Origin: Chara braunii | Taxonomy: Eukaryota; Streptophyta; Charophyceae; Charales; Characeae | NCBI GenBank assembly: GCA_003427395.1 | Contig: BFEA01000305.1 | Location: forward strand, 535,692-578,212 | DNA length: 42,521 nucleotides | Direction of reading: 5' to 3' | Translations under genes and position numbers: made by a program | Shown: one piece after another, positions 31,177 to 42,107 of the stretch | Layout: each line of letters begins with the position of its first letter | Numbering within the stretch: position 1 is the stretch's first letter | Notes under the pieces: model-generated | Seen by the model: only the letters and a program-made list of their open reading frames with translations | Database searches by the model: none | What the model was told of the DNA's origin: nothing

Positions 31177-31841
31177 NNNNNNNNNNNNNNNNNNNNNNNN
31201 NNNNNNNNNNNNNNNNNNNNNNNNNNNNNNNNNNNNNNNNNNNNNNNNNNNNNNNNNNNNNNNNNNNNNNNNNNNNNNNNNNNNNNNNNNNNNNNNNNNN
31301 NNNNNNNNNNNNNNNNNNNNNNNNNNNNNNNNNNNNNNNNNNNNNNNNNNNNNNNNNNNNNNNNNNNNNNNNNNNNNNNNNNNNNNNNNNNNNNNNNNNN
31401 NNNNNNNNNNNNNNNNNNNNNNNNNNNNNNNNNNNNNNNNNNNNNNNNNNNNNNNNNNNNNNNNNNNNNNNNNNNNNNNNNNNNNNNNNNNNNNNNNNNN
31501 NNNNNNNNNNNNNNNNNNNNNNNNNNNNNNNNNNNNNNNNNNNNNNNNNNNNNNNNNNNNNNNNNNNNNNNNNNNNNNNNNNNNNNNNNNNNNNNNNNNN
31601 NNNNNNNNNNNNNNNNNNNNNNNNNNNNNNNNNNNNNNNNNNNNNNNNNNNNNNNNNNNNNNNNNNNNNNNNNNNNNNNNNNNNNNNNNNNNNNNNNNNN
31701 NNNNNNNNNNNNNNNNNNNNNNNNNNNNNNNNNNNNNNNNNNNNNNNNNNNNNNNNNNNNNNNNNNNNNNNNNNNNNNNNNNNNNNNNNNNNNNNNNNNN
31801 NNNNNNNNNNNNNNNNNNNNNNNNNNNNNNNNNNNNNNNNN
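31177..31841. other. Assembly gap (665 N)
   Basis: Unknown bases bounded by poly-T on the left and (TC)n on the right, which suggests that assembly stopped in simple repeats. True length and content are unknown. Confidence 1.

Positions 31842-31931
<90 letters not shown>
31842..31931. repeat. TC and CA dinucleotide microsatellites
   Basis: (TC)n at 31842-31877 is followed directly by (CA)n to about 31931. The same TC-to-CA junction occurs at 36300-36385. Confidence 0.98.
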
Positions 31932-32410
31932 GCGCAACTAAACAAGCAAGTGAGGCGGTGTATATTTCTATGTTCTAGTCGTTGATTCATTTGGTTTTGC
32001 TCATCCATAGTGCGAAGTTGTTGCGCGATCGGCACACACTCACACACACACACGTAGCAGTAGTGCTGATTTCCTTGCTCGAGTGATGGATTCACTCTTT
32101 TGCTCGTACTTATCGATGGAAGTAGAGTGAATCGGCCATGCGACACACCCTCACTCACACACGCACTCACACACACATACACGCACGGCGTAGTAGTGTA
32201 TGTTACCATGATTCTACGGTAGATTCATTCGCCTTTGCTCATCCTATCTATGGTAGTAGCGTGAGGCAATAGCGCGATACACACATATACTCACATACTC
32301 ACGCATGGATTCACACATGTTTAGTAATGTATATTTCCCCATTCTAGCAATAGATTCATTTGATTTTGCTCATCTTATCGATGGATGTAGCGTGAGTCGG
32401 TCGTGGGGTT
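31932..32410. repeat. Minisatellite, about four units of 110-135 bp
   Basis: Each unit has a GTAGTAGTGTATRTT-like start, TTCTANNNTNGATTCATT, TTTTGCTCATCNTATCGATGG, a GTAGNGTGAGNCGG-like segment and a CACACTCAC run. Copies start near 31950, 32055, 32188 and 32315. The CA-rich end of each unit is related to the neighbouring (CA)n tract. Confidence 0.8.
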
Positions 32411-33212
32411 GGAGTCTTGGAGACTTACCTGCTGGAACAAAGTACGATCCGCCAAAATGCGCAGCATGCCGGGACAGTAGCCTGGGGAAGACGACAGGCA
32501 TAAGGGGGCACTCCAACAAGTCGGACGGACGACGGGCACACCGCTCATTCTAACAAGTCGGGCGATAACGGCCCAACCTCACGGTGCCATCAACAGATAC
32601 ATCTTATCCTTTCATTCACCATATATGCACGTTTGCATGTGCGCTCACGAGATCACTGTTGTTTTGCCCAGGCTTTCTTTCCTTGCTCCACGCAGTTATT
32701 TTCTTCTTCCTCTCGGTCGCATTACCCCCTTCCTACCACGCGCTCTTCATCATCCCCCCCCCCGTTGCCTTCTTGTGCTCTGCGCGGCTCACCCCTATCT
32801 GCATGTCTGCTTGTTGGTTGTTTCTATACTCCGACTCACCCTCCCTAGTGTGCGCGCGTTCTGATTGTGCTCACGCTTTCCTACCTCGCACCCCTTTCCC
32901 TGGTCCGAGATGCTTTTTTTCCTTCTCCTTCATGGTGCTCCCCTTTCTCTCATTGCATCCGACTTTCTTCTCTCGTTGTCCTATTCTCTCTACGATTGAA
33001 GGTCTTCTTTCTCATGTCGCTTGCAACCTTTCATCGTGGTCACCTCCAACTTCCTCTCACAACGATTCCTCTCCATCCCTCACAACAGCCAACTCCGCTC
33101 GGCTCCGCGGAAGTGATCCCCGAGGTCGTGGTAGGGCCGGATTTCGACTGGAGTGAAGTCGATTAGCCAAAGTCCGAATCTACGCTTGATAGCAGGCTAG
33201 ATTCATTTGGAC
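32411..33212. other. Pyrimidine-rich region, no gene
   Basis: From about 32650 to 33080 the plus strand is C/T-rich. It carries overlapping open frames in all three phases, the longest 190 residues at 32584-33156, rich in Ser, Leu, Pro and Phe. That pattern follows from base composition, and no domain is recognised. Confidence 0.5.
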
Positions 33213-33692
33213 TAAACCACAAGCGGTTATCAGGTAGCTGAAAATTCAGGAATGAAAATCCTAAAGTGAGAGTTTTGGGCAGTCTGAAAATCTTGAATGG
33301 TTCTGAAGTGGTGAAAAGTCCGAAGACCCTGAAAACCACCTGCTTAGGCAGGCTGCATCTTGAAGTGGTGAAGAATGTCCTGAAGTGGTCAAGTGAGAGT
33401 TTTGGGCAGTCTGAAAATCCTGAATGGTCCTGAAGTGGTGAAAGGTCCGAAGACCATGAAAACCACCCTTCACCACTTGAGGATGGAGCCTGCCTAGACA
33501 GGTGGTTTTCAGGGTCTTTGGAGCTTTCACCACTTCAGGATCATTCATGATTTTCAGACCTGAATGATCCTGAAGTGGTGAAAGGTCCGAAGACCCTGAA
33601 AACCACCTGTTTAGGCAGGATGCATCCTGAAGTGGTGAAGGGTGTCCTGAAGTGGTGATGAAAAATACGACTGTTGTTAACCTTCTCTCGAC
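33213..33692. mobile_element. Foldback element with 80-bp arms
   Basis: A module reading CCTGAAGTGGTGAAAGGTCC, GAAGACCCTGAAAACCACCT and TTAGGCAGGATGCATCCTGA occurs in direct orientation near 33300, 33428 (partial) and 33561. It occurs inverted at 33468-33547. The inverted copy and the one at 33561-33640 form 80-bp arms around a 13-base loop. A GTTAACC motif followed by TTCTCTCG lies at the right end (33678-33692), like the right end of the element at 20.29-20.96 kb. The left end is near GCGGTTATCAGGTAGCTGA (33224). No protein is encoded. Confidence 0.8.
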
Positions 33693-33859
33693 TAAACTCA
33701 TCATTTTTTTTTTCATAAAACGAAAAAGGACAAAAGAAAAAAAAAAAAGATAAAACAAAAGTAACAAAAAGTCGATAGAATAATAAATAAATAAACGAAA
33801 ACTGAATCTAGCTCACATGGCCGTGATGCCAACTGTCGGGTCCTCGCGAAGCTGGGACT

Positions 33860-33925
33860 CAAGCCTAAACTAACCAACTGACTATAACCAATCCTAATGC
33901 TGAGGTCACGCGTTCAAATCCCGGC
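33860..33925 (+). ncRNA. tRNA-like 3' segment
   Basis: GTTCAAATC at 33912-33920 inside CGCGTTCAAATCCCGGCGG is a perfect B-box match with T-arm-like flanks. No good A box is found upstream, so it is half of a tRNA-like sequence. Confidence 0.35.
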
Positions 33926-33977
33926 GGACAAAAACCGAGCGAAGATTAAAATAGAGGTCCTCGTAAAAAGAAGTTAG

Positions 33978-34050
33978 CTCGGGGTTCGATGGATTTGATC
34001 CCCGAATCACGTTATCCTCAATCCACACCGAAACCCACTGAGCTAGCTCC
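33978..34050 (-). ncRNA. tRNA-like segment with A and B boxes
   Basis: The minus strand begins GGAGCTAGCTCAGTGGG, with a perfect A box TAGCTCAGTGGG (34034-34045). GATCAAATC (33992-34000) follows 33 bases later and fits the B box. The GGGG / CCCC around it could form a T arm. No clear acceptor stem closes it, so it is probably a tRNA-derived SINE head or a pseudogene. Confidence 0.5.
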
Positions 34051-34938
34051 ATGCTTGCTGGTCTGCATGTCTGCCTGAGTGCTTGTCGGCTTGAGTATGT
34101 GTGTGACCCGCAAGGGCACTTGGTTGATCGGAAGGCCCGAATGGATGGTACTTAGCTGTGGCCGCAACATTGAGGGTCGCGGGGGAAAACACTTAAGTAG
34201 TAGGTAGGTCGGTACTACACCAAGTAGAGATAGATGTACTGGGTATTCGAGGCCGAGCAGAAGATGACAAACATTGAAATTTTCAGAGGCCCAGTACCAG
34301 TAGATAGACAAGTACCATCTCAATTCTTAGTGTGTGCCGTAGATGTATTTGACACAACACTAACCTAATCAACCTCTCGACCTTCTCGGTCAGAGGGTAT
34401 TATTACCGATCCTAACCATCACAGCGGGCGTCATAACAACGCGCGGCCATACTCTCAAATTTCCTCACTAATTTGCCCCGGCCTCAATGGTCGAGAAAAT
34501 TGTTTTAAGTGTCACGTCAAAGCGCGGACACCTTTCTCATCTTAGACTGGCCCCATCATGGTAGTCGGCATCATCGCTGTGTCGAATGCAAAAGCATGCT
34601 CAAATACCCTTGTAGGGATATTTGGTCCGACAATATTCCCAGACCTTATTAATTGACGACCCTGTCGCTAGGGATGTTTATCACGATCGTTCATACAATT
34701 TTTCCTTAGATCGTTTCTCATGATTTGATCAACTGATAAAAATATGACATGATCGGTAACACCACTGGACAGATGATACAATAGAAAACAATACATATAC
34801 CTCTTTTTCGTTTTTGAAAGAAAACATAAATCCCGTTCCCGAAATAATGCGCATCATTAATAAGTGGATAGCCAAATCCGAGTCACCGGATTGAGATGCA
34901 ATCAAGATTTGCATTGCCTCCCTTGATACATGCTACCA
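34051..34938. other. No recognised gene
   Basis: A minus-strand frame of 101 residues (34323-34018) overlaps the tRNA-like segment and is unrecognised. Nothing else is supported. Confidence 0.4.
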
Positions 34939-34939
34939 T

Positions 34940-35003
34940 TGTCGGGATTCTAACTCGGGTCTCCCACAAACTGAAGCCCCCAAACCAACTCAATGAACCA
35001 ATG
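34940..35003 (-). ncRNA. tRNA-like segment (possible SINE head)
   Basis: The minus strand reads TTGAGTTGGTTTGGGGGCTT, then CAGTTTGTGGGAGACCCGAG and TTAGAATCCCGAC. This is the layout of plant tRNA-derived SINE heads, with a degenerate A box and the B-box-like GTTAGAATC (34945-34953). Confidence 0.45.
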
Positions 35004-35570
35004 ATGGGGATAATGGAGTTGTACTACAACAGTGAAAGTTACCAGGAGAAACAACGATCACCTTTTCCACATATTTAGACTTTCTTCCCAGATCCTCGTT
35101 GGTTGTCCGATGAGTCATAGAATCCGCCTCTTTGGACGCGGGTCTTAACCTAAACCATATTACCGTCTCGTCCGAAGTCTAATGCGAGGGGATCGCCGGT
35201 CTTGGTCTAAACCCGCCACAGTCTGGTTGATCAGGCCAGATCTGCGACCCACTGTGTTGTTATATTAACAATGGTTCTCGTATTGGTTACGCAATAACGA
35301 GTAAATCCTCCTATCCTGTGTTTTACCCAGCTTCTAGACATAACTCTCCACCCCTCTGGTAACCACCTAAGTTGATTCCCTTAATAGGGTGGTCACCCTT
35401 CATGTTTCAACTCTAGGCCAAAACCAGAAGGTCCGCTGCCTGGTTATACTTGGTCAGCAATCATCGCGGGGAGTTACATCCCAACGATGTCAATTTTCCA
35501 CCATAAGCTTGGTAATTTAGTCCCTCAGATTGACCTTCTAGAGTAGATGAACGATGTTCATTTATGGGTA
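35004..35570. other. No recognised gene
   Basis: Anonymous sequence with frames below 75 residues. No repeat partner is seen in the window. Confidence 0.4.
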
Positions 35571-35575
35571 GCACC

Positions 35576-35655
35576 ACGTACGCGTATGCAGTGCATACGC
35601 GTACGTATGCGCACATACGCGTACGTGCCAAAAAACCAGCATACTCGTACGCGTT
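35576..35655. repeat. Alternating purine-pyrimidine palindromes
   Basis: A perfect 15-base inverted repeat, ACGTACGCGTATGCA at 35576-35590 and its complement at 35592-35606, is separated by one G. It is followed by further CATACGCGTACGTG copies. The strict purine-pyrimidine alternation is favourable to Z-DNA and cruciform structure. Confidence 0.85.
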
Positions 35656-35739
35656 TTTTTTTTGGTTTTTTTTTTTACACATATATATAATGTATATATA
35701 ATATATATAGTCAGTATTTAGTTACATATCTCGTCCTCC

Positions 35740-35949
35740 TCCTCCCAATCATGATCTTCGCCCTCCTCCTCCTCCTACTCATCCTCCTACCCCTCCTCCT
35801 CCTCCTCCTCCTCCTACCCCTCCTCCTACCCCTCCCTTGGTACTCTGTCTATCTGTTCTCCCCCTCCTTTTTGTCTGTCTGTCAATCAGTCTGTCTGTTC
35901 GTCAGTCAGTTTGTCTGTCCTCCCCCTCCTGTCTGTCTGTCTGTCTGTT

Positions 35950-35982
<33 letters not shown>

Positions 35983-36299
35983 CTCTGTCCTCCACCCGTC
36001 TGTCTGTCTGTCTCCTCCTCCTCCTCCTACCCCTCCTCCTACCCCTCCTACCCCTCTCGTGGTACTGTTTGTGTGTCTGTCCTCCCCCTCCTATCTGTCT
36101 GTTTGTCTGTCTGTTTGTTTGTCTGTCTATCTGTCTGTCCTCGGCCCGTCATACTGCTGTCTCTCTGTCTGTCTGTCTCCTCCTCCTCCTACCCCTTCTC
36201 CTCCTCCTCCTACCCCTCCTCCTACCCCTCCCATGGTACTGTCTGTCTGTCTGTCCTCCACCTCCTTTCTGTCTGTCTGTCTGTCTGTCTGTCTCTCCT

Positions 36300-36381
<82 letters not shown>

Positions 36382-36385
36382 ACAC
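35740..36385. repeat. Compound microsatellite with higher-order units
   Basis: Three to four higher-order units are built from a CCT block, a CCTCC-NTGGTACT box (near 35832, 36056 and 36230) and a GTCT block, starting near 35755, 36010 and 36178. The last unit runs into (TC)n at 36300-36348 and (CA)n at 36349-36385. The many Cys/Leu/Ser or Arg/Gln reading frames crossing it are repeat artefacts. Confidence 0.95.
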
Positions 36386-36455
36386 CAACTAATCACAACG
36401 CCCACCGCCCAACACCTACTGGGCCCAGACAAACCCGGGAAACAAACTGCTGTAA

Positions 36456-36556
36456 CCACGTACGTGGACCTTAAATTTGCGTATGCGCGCATACATATGC
36501 GACACGTATGCGCATACGTGGATATGCATATGGACGTATGCGGTACACGCCGTGCT
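36456..36556. repeat. Alternating purine-pyrimidine palindromes, right side
   Basis: Perfect palindromes CCACGTACGTGG (36456-36467), GTATGCGCGCATAC (36481-36494) and CACGTATGCGCATACGTG (36503-36520) lie within 65 bp. They share the TATGCG / CGCATA vocabulary with 35576-35655 on the other side of the microsatellite block. Confidence 0.85.
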
Positions 36557-39500
36557 ACCCAAGTTCATTTCAATATATACAAAAAAAAATCATAAATCAT
36601 TTACAAAAATTTCCCCTCTCGTGATGTTGCCACTTATTGGATGAAGGATGTGCATTTCAATATATACCAAAAAGTTAAATACAATTCATAAAACCACCAA
36701 CAAGGAAATTTTTCATCATCGTCAGGTTGCAATTCGTCAGGTTGCCACTCAGGGGTCATGTATTCCCGGCTTGATCACAGCTCGGTCAGAACCATGTCTC
36801 GGGGATCTCTTAAAATACGTACAACGAGCGGAAAACCCAAAATAAATATGAAATGTTTGGCTTCCACAATACCATTGATGCAAAAAATATCTTTCATAAC
36901 ATCAACAACCTCAAGCGATCCTATTCCAAAATCTTCTACTTTTATCTGAGACTAACCTCATTAGGACAGTGAACGGTGTTTTTTGCAAAATAAATGCAAC
37001 TTAAATGTATTTTCAAAATATGACACATCTCGTGTGTCTTTTCAAGCAGGACACATCTTTGATGCCTGTCCAATATCAATAATATCATGATTCAAAATAA
37101 AAGAACTTTTAAGATCACCGTCAAACTCCCTTTTTGGGTTTAGGTCTTAGATAAAAAACTTATTCAATCATGAACCATAACTTGTGTCTGAGTATTACTC
37201 CGATCGCACTCAAGAAGGATTACACCTTCTCTATGATAGTCATCAAAGTTCAAAATCATATCACACCAATCAAATCAAATTAAACGGTGAGGAAACAAAT
37301 AAAAACAATTTTTACTGTACGCAGGGTTGTCCCCCCTGTTTTCACGAAACTTTGACAATACAAATGTAAACGACATTCTTCTGCATAAAAAAAGAATATA
37401 TGATGAATAAATAAGTAACATTAGAAAGAAATGTTCAAACTGAAAGGGAAGTAAATGACAATTCCGAAACATTCAATCAAATCACTTCAATCAAACACCA
37501 ACTGGTAACTTTCATTAACAATGAAAGCGATGTTTACAATGAAAACACCACAAGAACAAATACAATGGAGATACAAAACAACAACAACAATGATATAATA
37601 TTTATTGCTCTTGTTGGCTTAACAGAGGTATACTGTGTTGAAGGGTATTGTAATCCTGCTAAAGAGATAACATATCAGATCCTGAGCCCCGCTCTAAGAC
37701 TGAGTCTTACCACATCTCTCTCCGATTCCAATGTTGAGACCTTACCAGTTTCCTGTCAACAGAGTAGAACGACCCCATCTCACATGCTCCAGATTGATAA
37801 GGCCTTGACCATGGAGTTGAGGTGGCCCTGCTCGACACAAGGTTAGGTTACCACTCCTTACCTGATGGTGAACGGCAGCCGCCTTCCCTATAGATAACGT
37901 CCTAACAAGACCCCAAACATCTTCCTCCCCTTCGATGATAGTGTAGTCACCTCTCCTCATCAGAAAAGATGACAACACCTCACTATGGATCAGGAGCATT
38001 GTTCCGGTGTGAGTCTCACTACCACCTACGGGACTTTACTATACTTTCTTTAGGTTGTTTGAAAAAATATCAATTAACGTTGCAATCTTTCAAAGGACAG
38101 ATTCTGCATGCTGACCTCTCTTGAACGAATTTCTTCTCTTCAAAGGTGGGTCATTCCATTCATCTCCAGCCCCATGTTGAACGTGGATTTCATACAACTT
38201 TTATATCTTTATTGAAGAAAACAATTCATAGACACAATCAGACAGACACAAACAGTCACCAAGCAATCCATAAACATATATATATTCATAACTAGTTTTA
38301 ACTTCATCCAACAAAGAACAAGACATGTAACGATACATCACTTGAAACATGTATCATTTATTTCTACATACATTCATTCATACTCAGTCGTACACATTTA
38401 TTATAGTGAAAATAAATAGTTTTATCACTCGTTATATAATAGTGTAGTTCGAGGGGTTGGACAACCCTCAAATGGATACTCTCATACTCTGATCATATTG
38501 AGTATAATATTAAAGGAGATAATTATTTGAGTAGATAGTCTCATATTCATAATTTTACATAACGCAATTTTTCAATGCTTAGCCAATCAATAAACTTCGA
38601 GTCTACTCATATATCTTTCAAAAATCTGATAAATTTAATTCAAATCATTATGCAATAACTCCTCAAATGATTTTATTATCATACTCTATCACATGTAACC
38701 AAAACTGATACATATCTTTCATGTACATAATCTAATATTACGCTCGCTATACTACTTGCCCTTAAGGTTTAATCTGTCAGTAAGTGGGTTATGAAATAAT
38801 TAATTTATATCTCATGATTAAATATTCTTCTAATAAACAACCCTACCAAACAAACCCCACCAAACAAACCCCATATCACATTTCCCTAATGTTCTAAACT
38901 TATTTATACTAACTACTCAACCTCTAACTGTTGAGATAACTAAACATACACCTTTGCTCAACTCATATCCTCTCACATTATGATTATAATCAGTTTTCCA
39001 CGGTCTTATTATCATGCATATCTCAAACTTGTTTTTTCGAAGTCCATAGCAAAGATCGAGGTTCTTTGTATAAGAATTAACTTGATATGTGTTATTTCAT
39101 TGCCACCTGAACGTACAAATACATGACTTCGCTACAGTATAATGTTGGCAGGGAAACAACTCTATATATTCTCACAGTTTCACCATATTCAGTAGGTTTT
39201 CAGAGAGGCCAAATATTTTAAGCAGATAGTTTTAAACTTATATGTTGCATGATACTACCTGGAGAGTTAAACTATTATCGAGAGACCAAGTATGTCAGTA
39301 GGGCCTATATCATATCACTTTAGGAATTGGATGATCAATTTTAGATTTTGTAACAATAATTAATAGGGTTAGTTTAATTTACAATCCTATAGTCAGAAAG
39401 TATGGCGCATGACCTCGTAAACATACGTGGTCTTCAAGTAGGTAGCCTAACAACTATACCATTTTTCAGGGCTTAAGAGGTCTATTCGACATTTACATAC

Positions 39501-40109
39501 ATCATCCAACTCCAAAAGGGAACCAATAGTACGCATCGTCTTCTTTCTTTACCTCAGCGATATTTTTTCTAGTCTTTTAAGAGAGGTATTGAAATAACAA
39601 GACATAGAGGAGATTCAACTCTTCTTATATTTCTGATAGCGACCAAAATCAGAGATTCAAGCCTAATCAGAATAAGCGGTTCAGTCAGACTATCTCAGGA
39701 CAAGCAACACATGAACCCACTATGGTTGTCTTCGAAACAATTTTCCTGTTATGGTGGTTAAGAGATAGTTCTGCATAAATTGTTGTGACATAGAAAGAAA
39801 AATGTATGCATAATACATAGGTACGACTTTCAAAATGAAAGGTGGATCAAAACGGTTAGTCAAATGAGTAGTCGAGTATCCCCACCGAGCACTCAATCAC
39901 CCTTCAAAATTCATGCAGTCCTCATGCAATCAATCATTTCAAACAATCTTATGCAAGCGACCGGATAACTCGAATGAGAATATTCCTTTATTATCAGTTA
40001 AAACAAGTAGTTGAGAATGCCTTGTTGAGCCATTTCCAATACTTGTTCCAACATTCATCAACAATTCATACCACCTCTTATCAAAGATCAGTACAAAATT
40101 TAAGTTAGC
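36557..40109. other. AT-rich anonymous region
   Basis: About 3.5 kb without a recognised gene. Visible details: CATTTCAATATATAC occurs at about 36566 and 36653, marking a short duplication. GACACATCTCGTGTGTC (near 37021) and GGACACATCTTTGATGCCTGTCC-type pairing (near 37051) form two small hairpins. AAACAAACCCCACC/AT is repeated near 38850. Frames are all below 100 residues and unrecognised. Confidence 0.45.
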
Positions 40110-40347
40110 AATAGGTGACCTTCACGGAAGTCCCCTATTACTTCTTGATCAGAGCCTAGTTCTTCCTTAAGAGTGTAATAGGATGGCCTCACGGGAGCTA
40201 CCCTACTACTCTCAGAGTTAGACGAGTTAGGATTGAGCTAGTAGATACAGACAAACATCAGGACCCGCTTTTGTTGCAGTATCCTATCAGGGATGTTAGT
40301 GTAGAACCAAGCAAGCAATAGGATGACCCCACGGGAGTCTTCCTATT
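40110..40347. repeat. Three short hairpins of the AATAGGATGACC type
   Basis: AATAGG...CCTATT pairs at 40110-40139 (around TGACCTTCACGGAAGTCC). A related copy at 40177-40209 runs TAATAGGATGGCCTCACGGG to the weaker CCTACTAC partner. A third at 40316-40347 has AATAGGA pairing with TCCTATT around TGACCCCACGGGAGTCT. Loops share CACGG(G/A)AG. They are similar in arms to the hairpins at 28.99-29.18 kb. Confidence 0.75.
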
Positions 40348-41790
40348 CCTTACTTATGAAGTAAATAATTTATCTTTAAAGTATTATCGAATGAGCAGCG
40401 AAAAGTGACTAAAGGCACGGTAAGGAGCAGTATAGTATTCTTTACAAAAAACAATAGTAAGCCATTTTACCAAGGGAGGTCGTATGCTTGGGTTAGTCAC
40501 CCTGATCACCGTACAATCACATACCATCTCTTGTACCATTTCCTTCTCTACCTTTTCCAATTTTCCCCTTCAATCCTCTTCCTTTTTGCGAAGTCAATAG
40601 TCTTATCCAATGACCTTCTATATCGACCCCATCTTTCTAAGCCGGTTTCTGACTTGTGTTCCTTAGGCGATATAGCGGTCGAACCTTTATGTGCAGGTAA
40701 AGTAACACGTGCAAGCTCATAGCTTGATAAAATTTAACAAGTAAGAGGTATAATGGTACAATACATCGCATTAGTTAACACAATACGCCTATTCGCTTAA
40801 ATAAATCATGATGCGAGCAATGCTAGGCGGGAATTGTACAAGAATGAAAATAGTAACGAAAATGATTAGGTTTATGGAGCTTGAGAATAAATCGATCATG
40901 TGCATAAGTAAAGTTAGATTGAGTTGACTATATCCGTCTCTGCTCTTTATGGCTAAGACGTCTTTCGCTGGGTAGTTAACCTCGGAAATTTTTGTTTGCT
41001 TTCTTGGGATGACTCTTTGCTTTAACACCAGTTAAAGCATCTTGGTCTGTCCTTGGATCGCATAAAACCAAAGTCAGAAGAGACATGACATGCTCATGAG
41101 AAATAGATGTTATGATCTAGTGTTTTTGTTTACTCTAATAGTCCCAACTATTTGTGGACCAATATGACGCCACAACTGTCCCAGTGCATCCAAAGCACAT
41201 TGAGGATAAACCAGGATACTGAGCAAGAGGTAAAAAATTATTCAACTAGTCAAACATTCACTGACATTCTATATGACATAATAGATAAAGACATGTCAAG
41301 CTAATAATTCAAGCAGGTGACGAGTTAAGATCAAACCACGAGATAACATCAGAAACGATAAGTGAAACTTGCATATGGATGGTTCGAAAACATACGAATG
41401 TGATATTACAAAACTCGCTCTTCGTTGGGACTAACAATGTTGCCTGTAGTCTAGCGAGAGAATAATAAATAACTTACCGCTGACACATAAGTTCAATCGA
41501 GGATTTAAACAAAGGTGAATGTAGATGTTCATGTACGAAATTACATGATGTGTTTGAACAAAATGACTTGATATGTATAGTGGAATACAACAGAAAAATT
41601 GTCGCAAATTTTCATCACGGTTTCAACTTGGACACAAGTTGGGTGCAACGTATGAAGAGGGTGAAATGGTTGGCCCAATCGTTTTTACGGGGCGTTTGCA
41701 TGTTCTAAACTGTTTGCGAACATGCGGGTCACATGTTTTCAACTGTTGAACAACATATGTTCAACATGATTCCAACACGTCCATGTTGGA
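40348..41790. other. AT-rich, no recognised gene
   Basis: A plus-strand frame of 105 residues (40405-40722) and a minus-strand frame of 79 residues (41028-40789) are unrecognised. GTTGAACAACATATGTTCAAC near 41744 is a small palindrome. Confidence 0.4.
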
Positions 41791-42107
41791 GATTTTTTTT
41801 TTATTGCAACATTGCCCTCATCTGGGAGTTGAGTATTGCGTGGCGATTTCGTAGCTAATGGTGGCCCTTGTTGCTGGGCTGGCACGCGGTAGTCTACGTC
41901 CATGTTTATCGGGATGGATTGATGTTGTGGATGCGCTGGGCCCCACCCCACTCCCCCGATTTTTTTTTTTTTTACAACCTTGCCCTCATTGGGGAGTTGA
42001 CTACTGCGTGGCAATTTCGTTGCACATGGTGGCCCTTGATGCCGGGCTGGCCCGAGGTGGTGAACGTCCATGTTTATCGGGAAGGATTGATGTTGTGGAT
42101 GTGTAGG
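41791..42107. repeat. Two-copy tandem repeat, unit about 167 bp
   Basis: Copies start with T runs at 41793 and 41960. They share TTGCCCTCAT, GGGAGTTGA, TGGTGGCCCTTG, GTCCATGTTTATCGGGA and GGATTGATGTTGTGGATG. Identity is about 80% by eye. A partial third start (TTTTTGTAACCTTGCTCAGT near 42224) may be a further remnant. Confidence 0.85.

Noticed and set aside
30874-32209. Long reading frames of over 300 residues crossing the gap
   Set aside because: Most of their length is N, poly-T or dinucleotide repeat.
32584-33156. A 190-residue hydrophobic open frame
   Set aside because: The region is C/T-rich and open in several phases at once; there is no domain, no conserved motif and no visible gene structure.
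33978-34050. Functional tRNA gene
   Set aside because: A and B boxes are good, but no seven-base acceptor stem or anticodon arm could be drawn.
35751-36595. Cys/Leu/Ser-rich frames of up to 252 residues
   Set aside because: They are translations of CCT, GTCT, TC and CA microsatellites.
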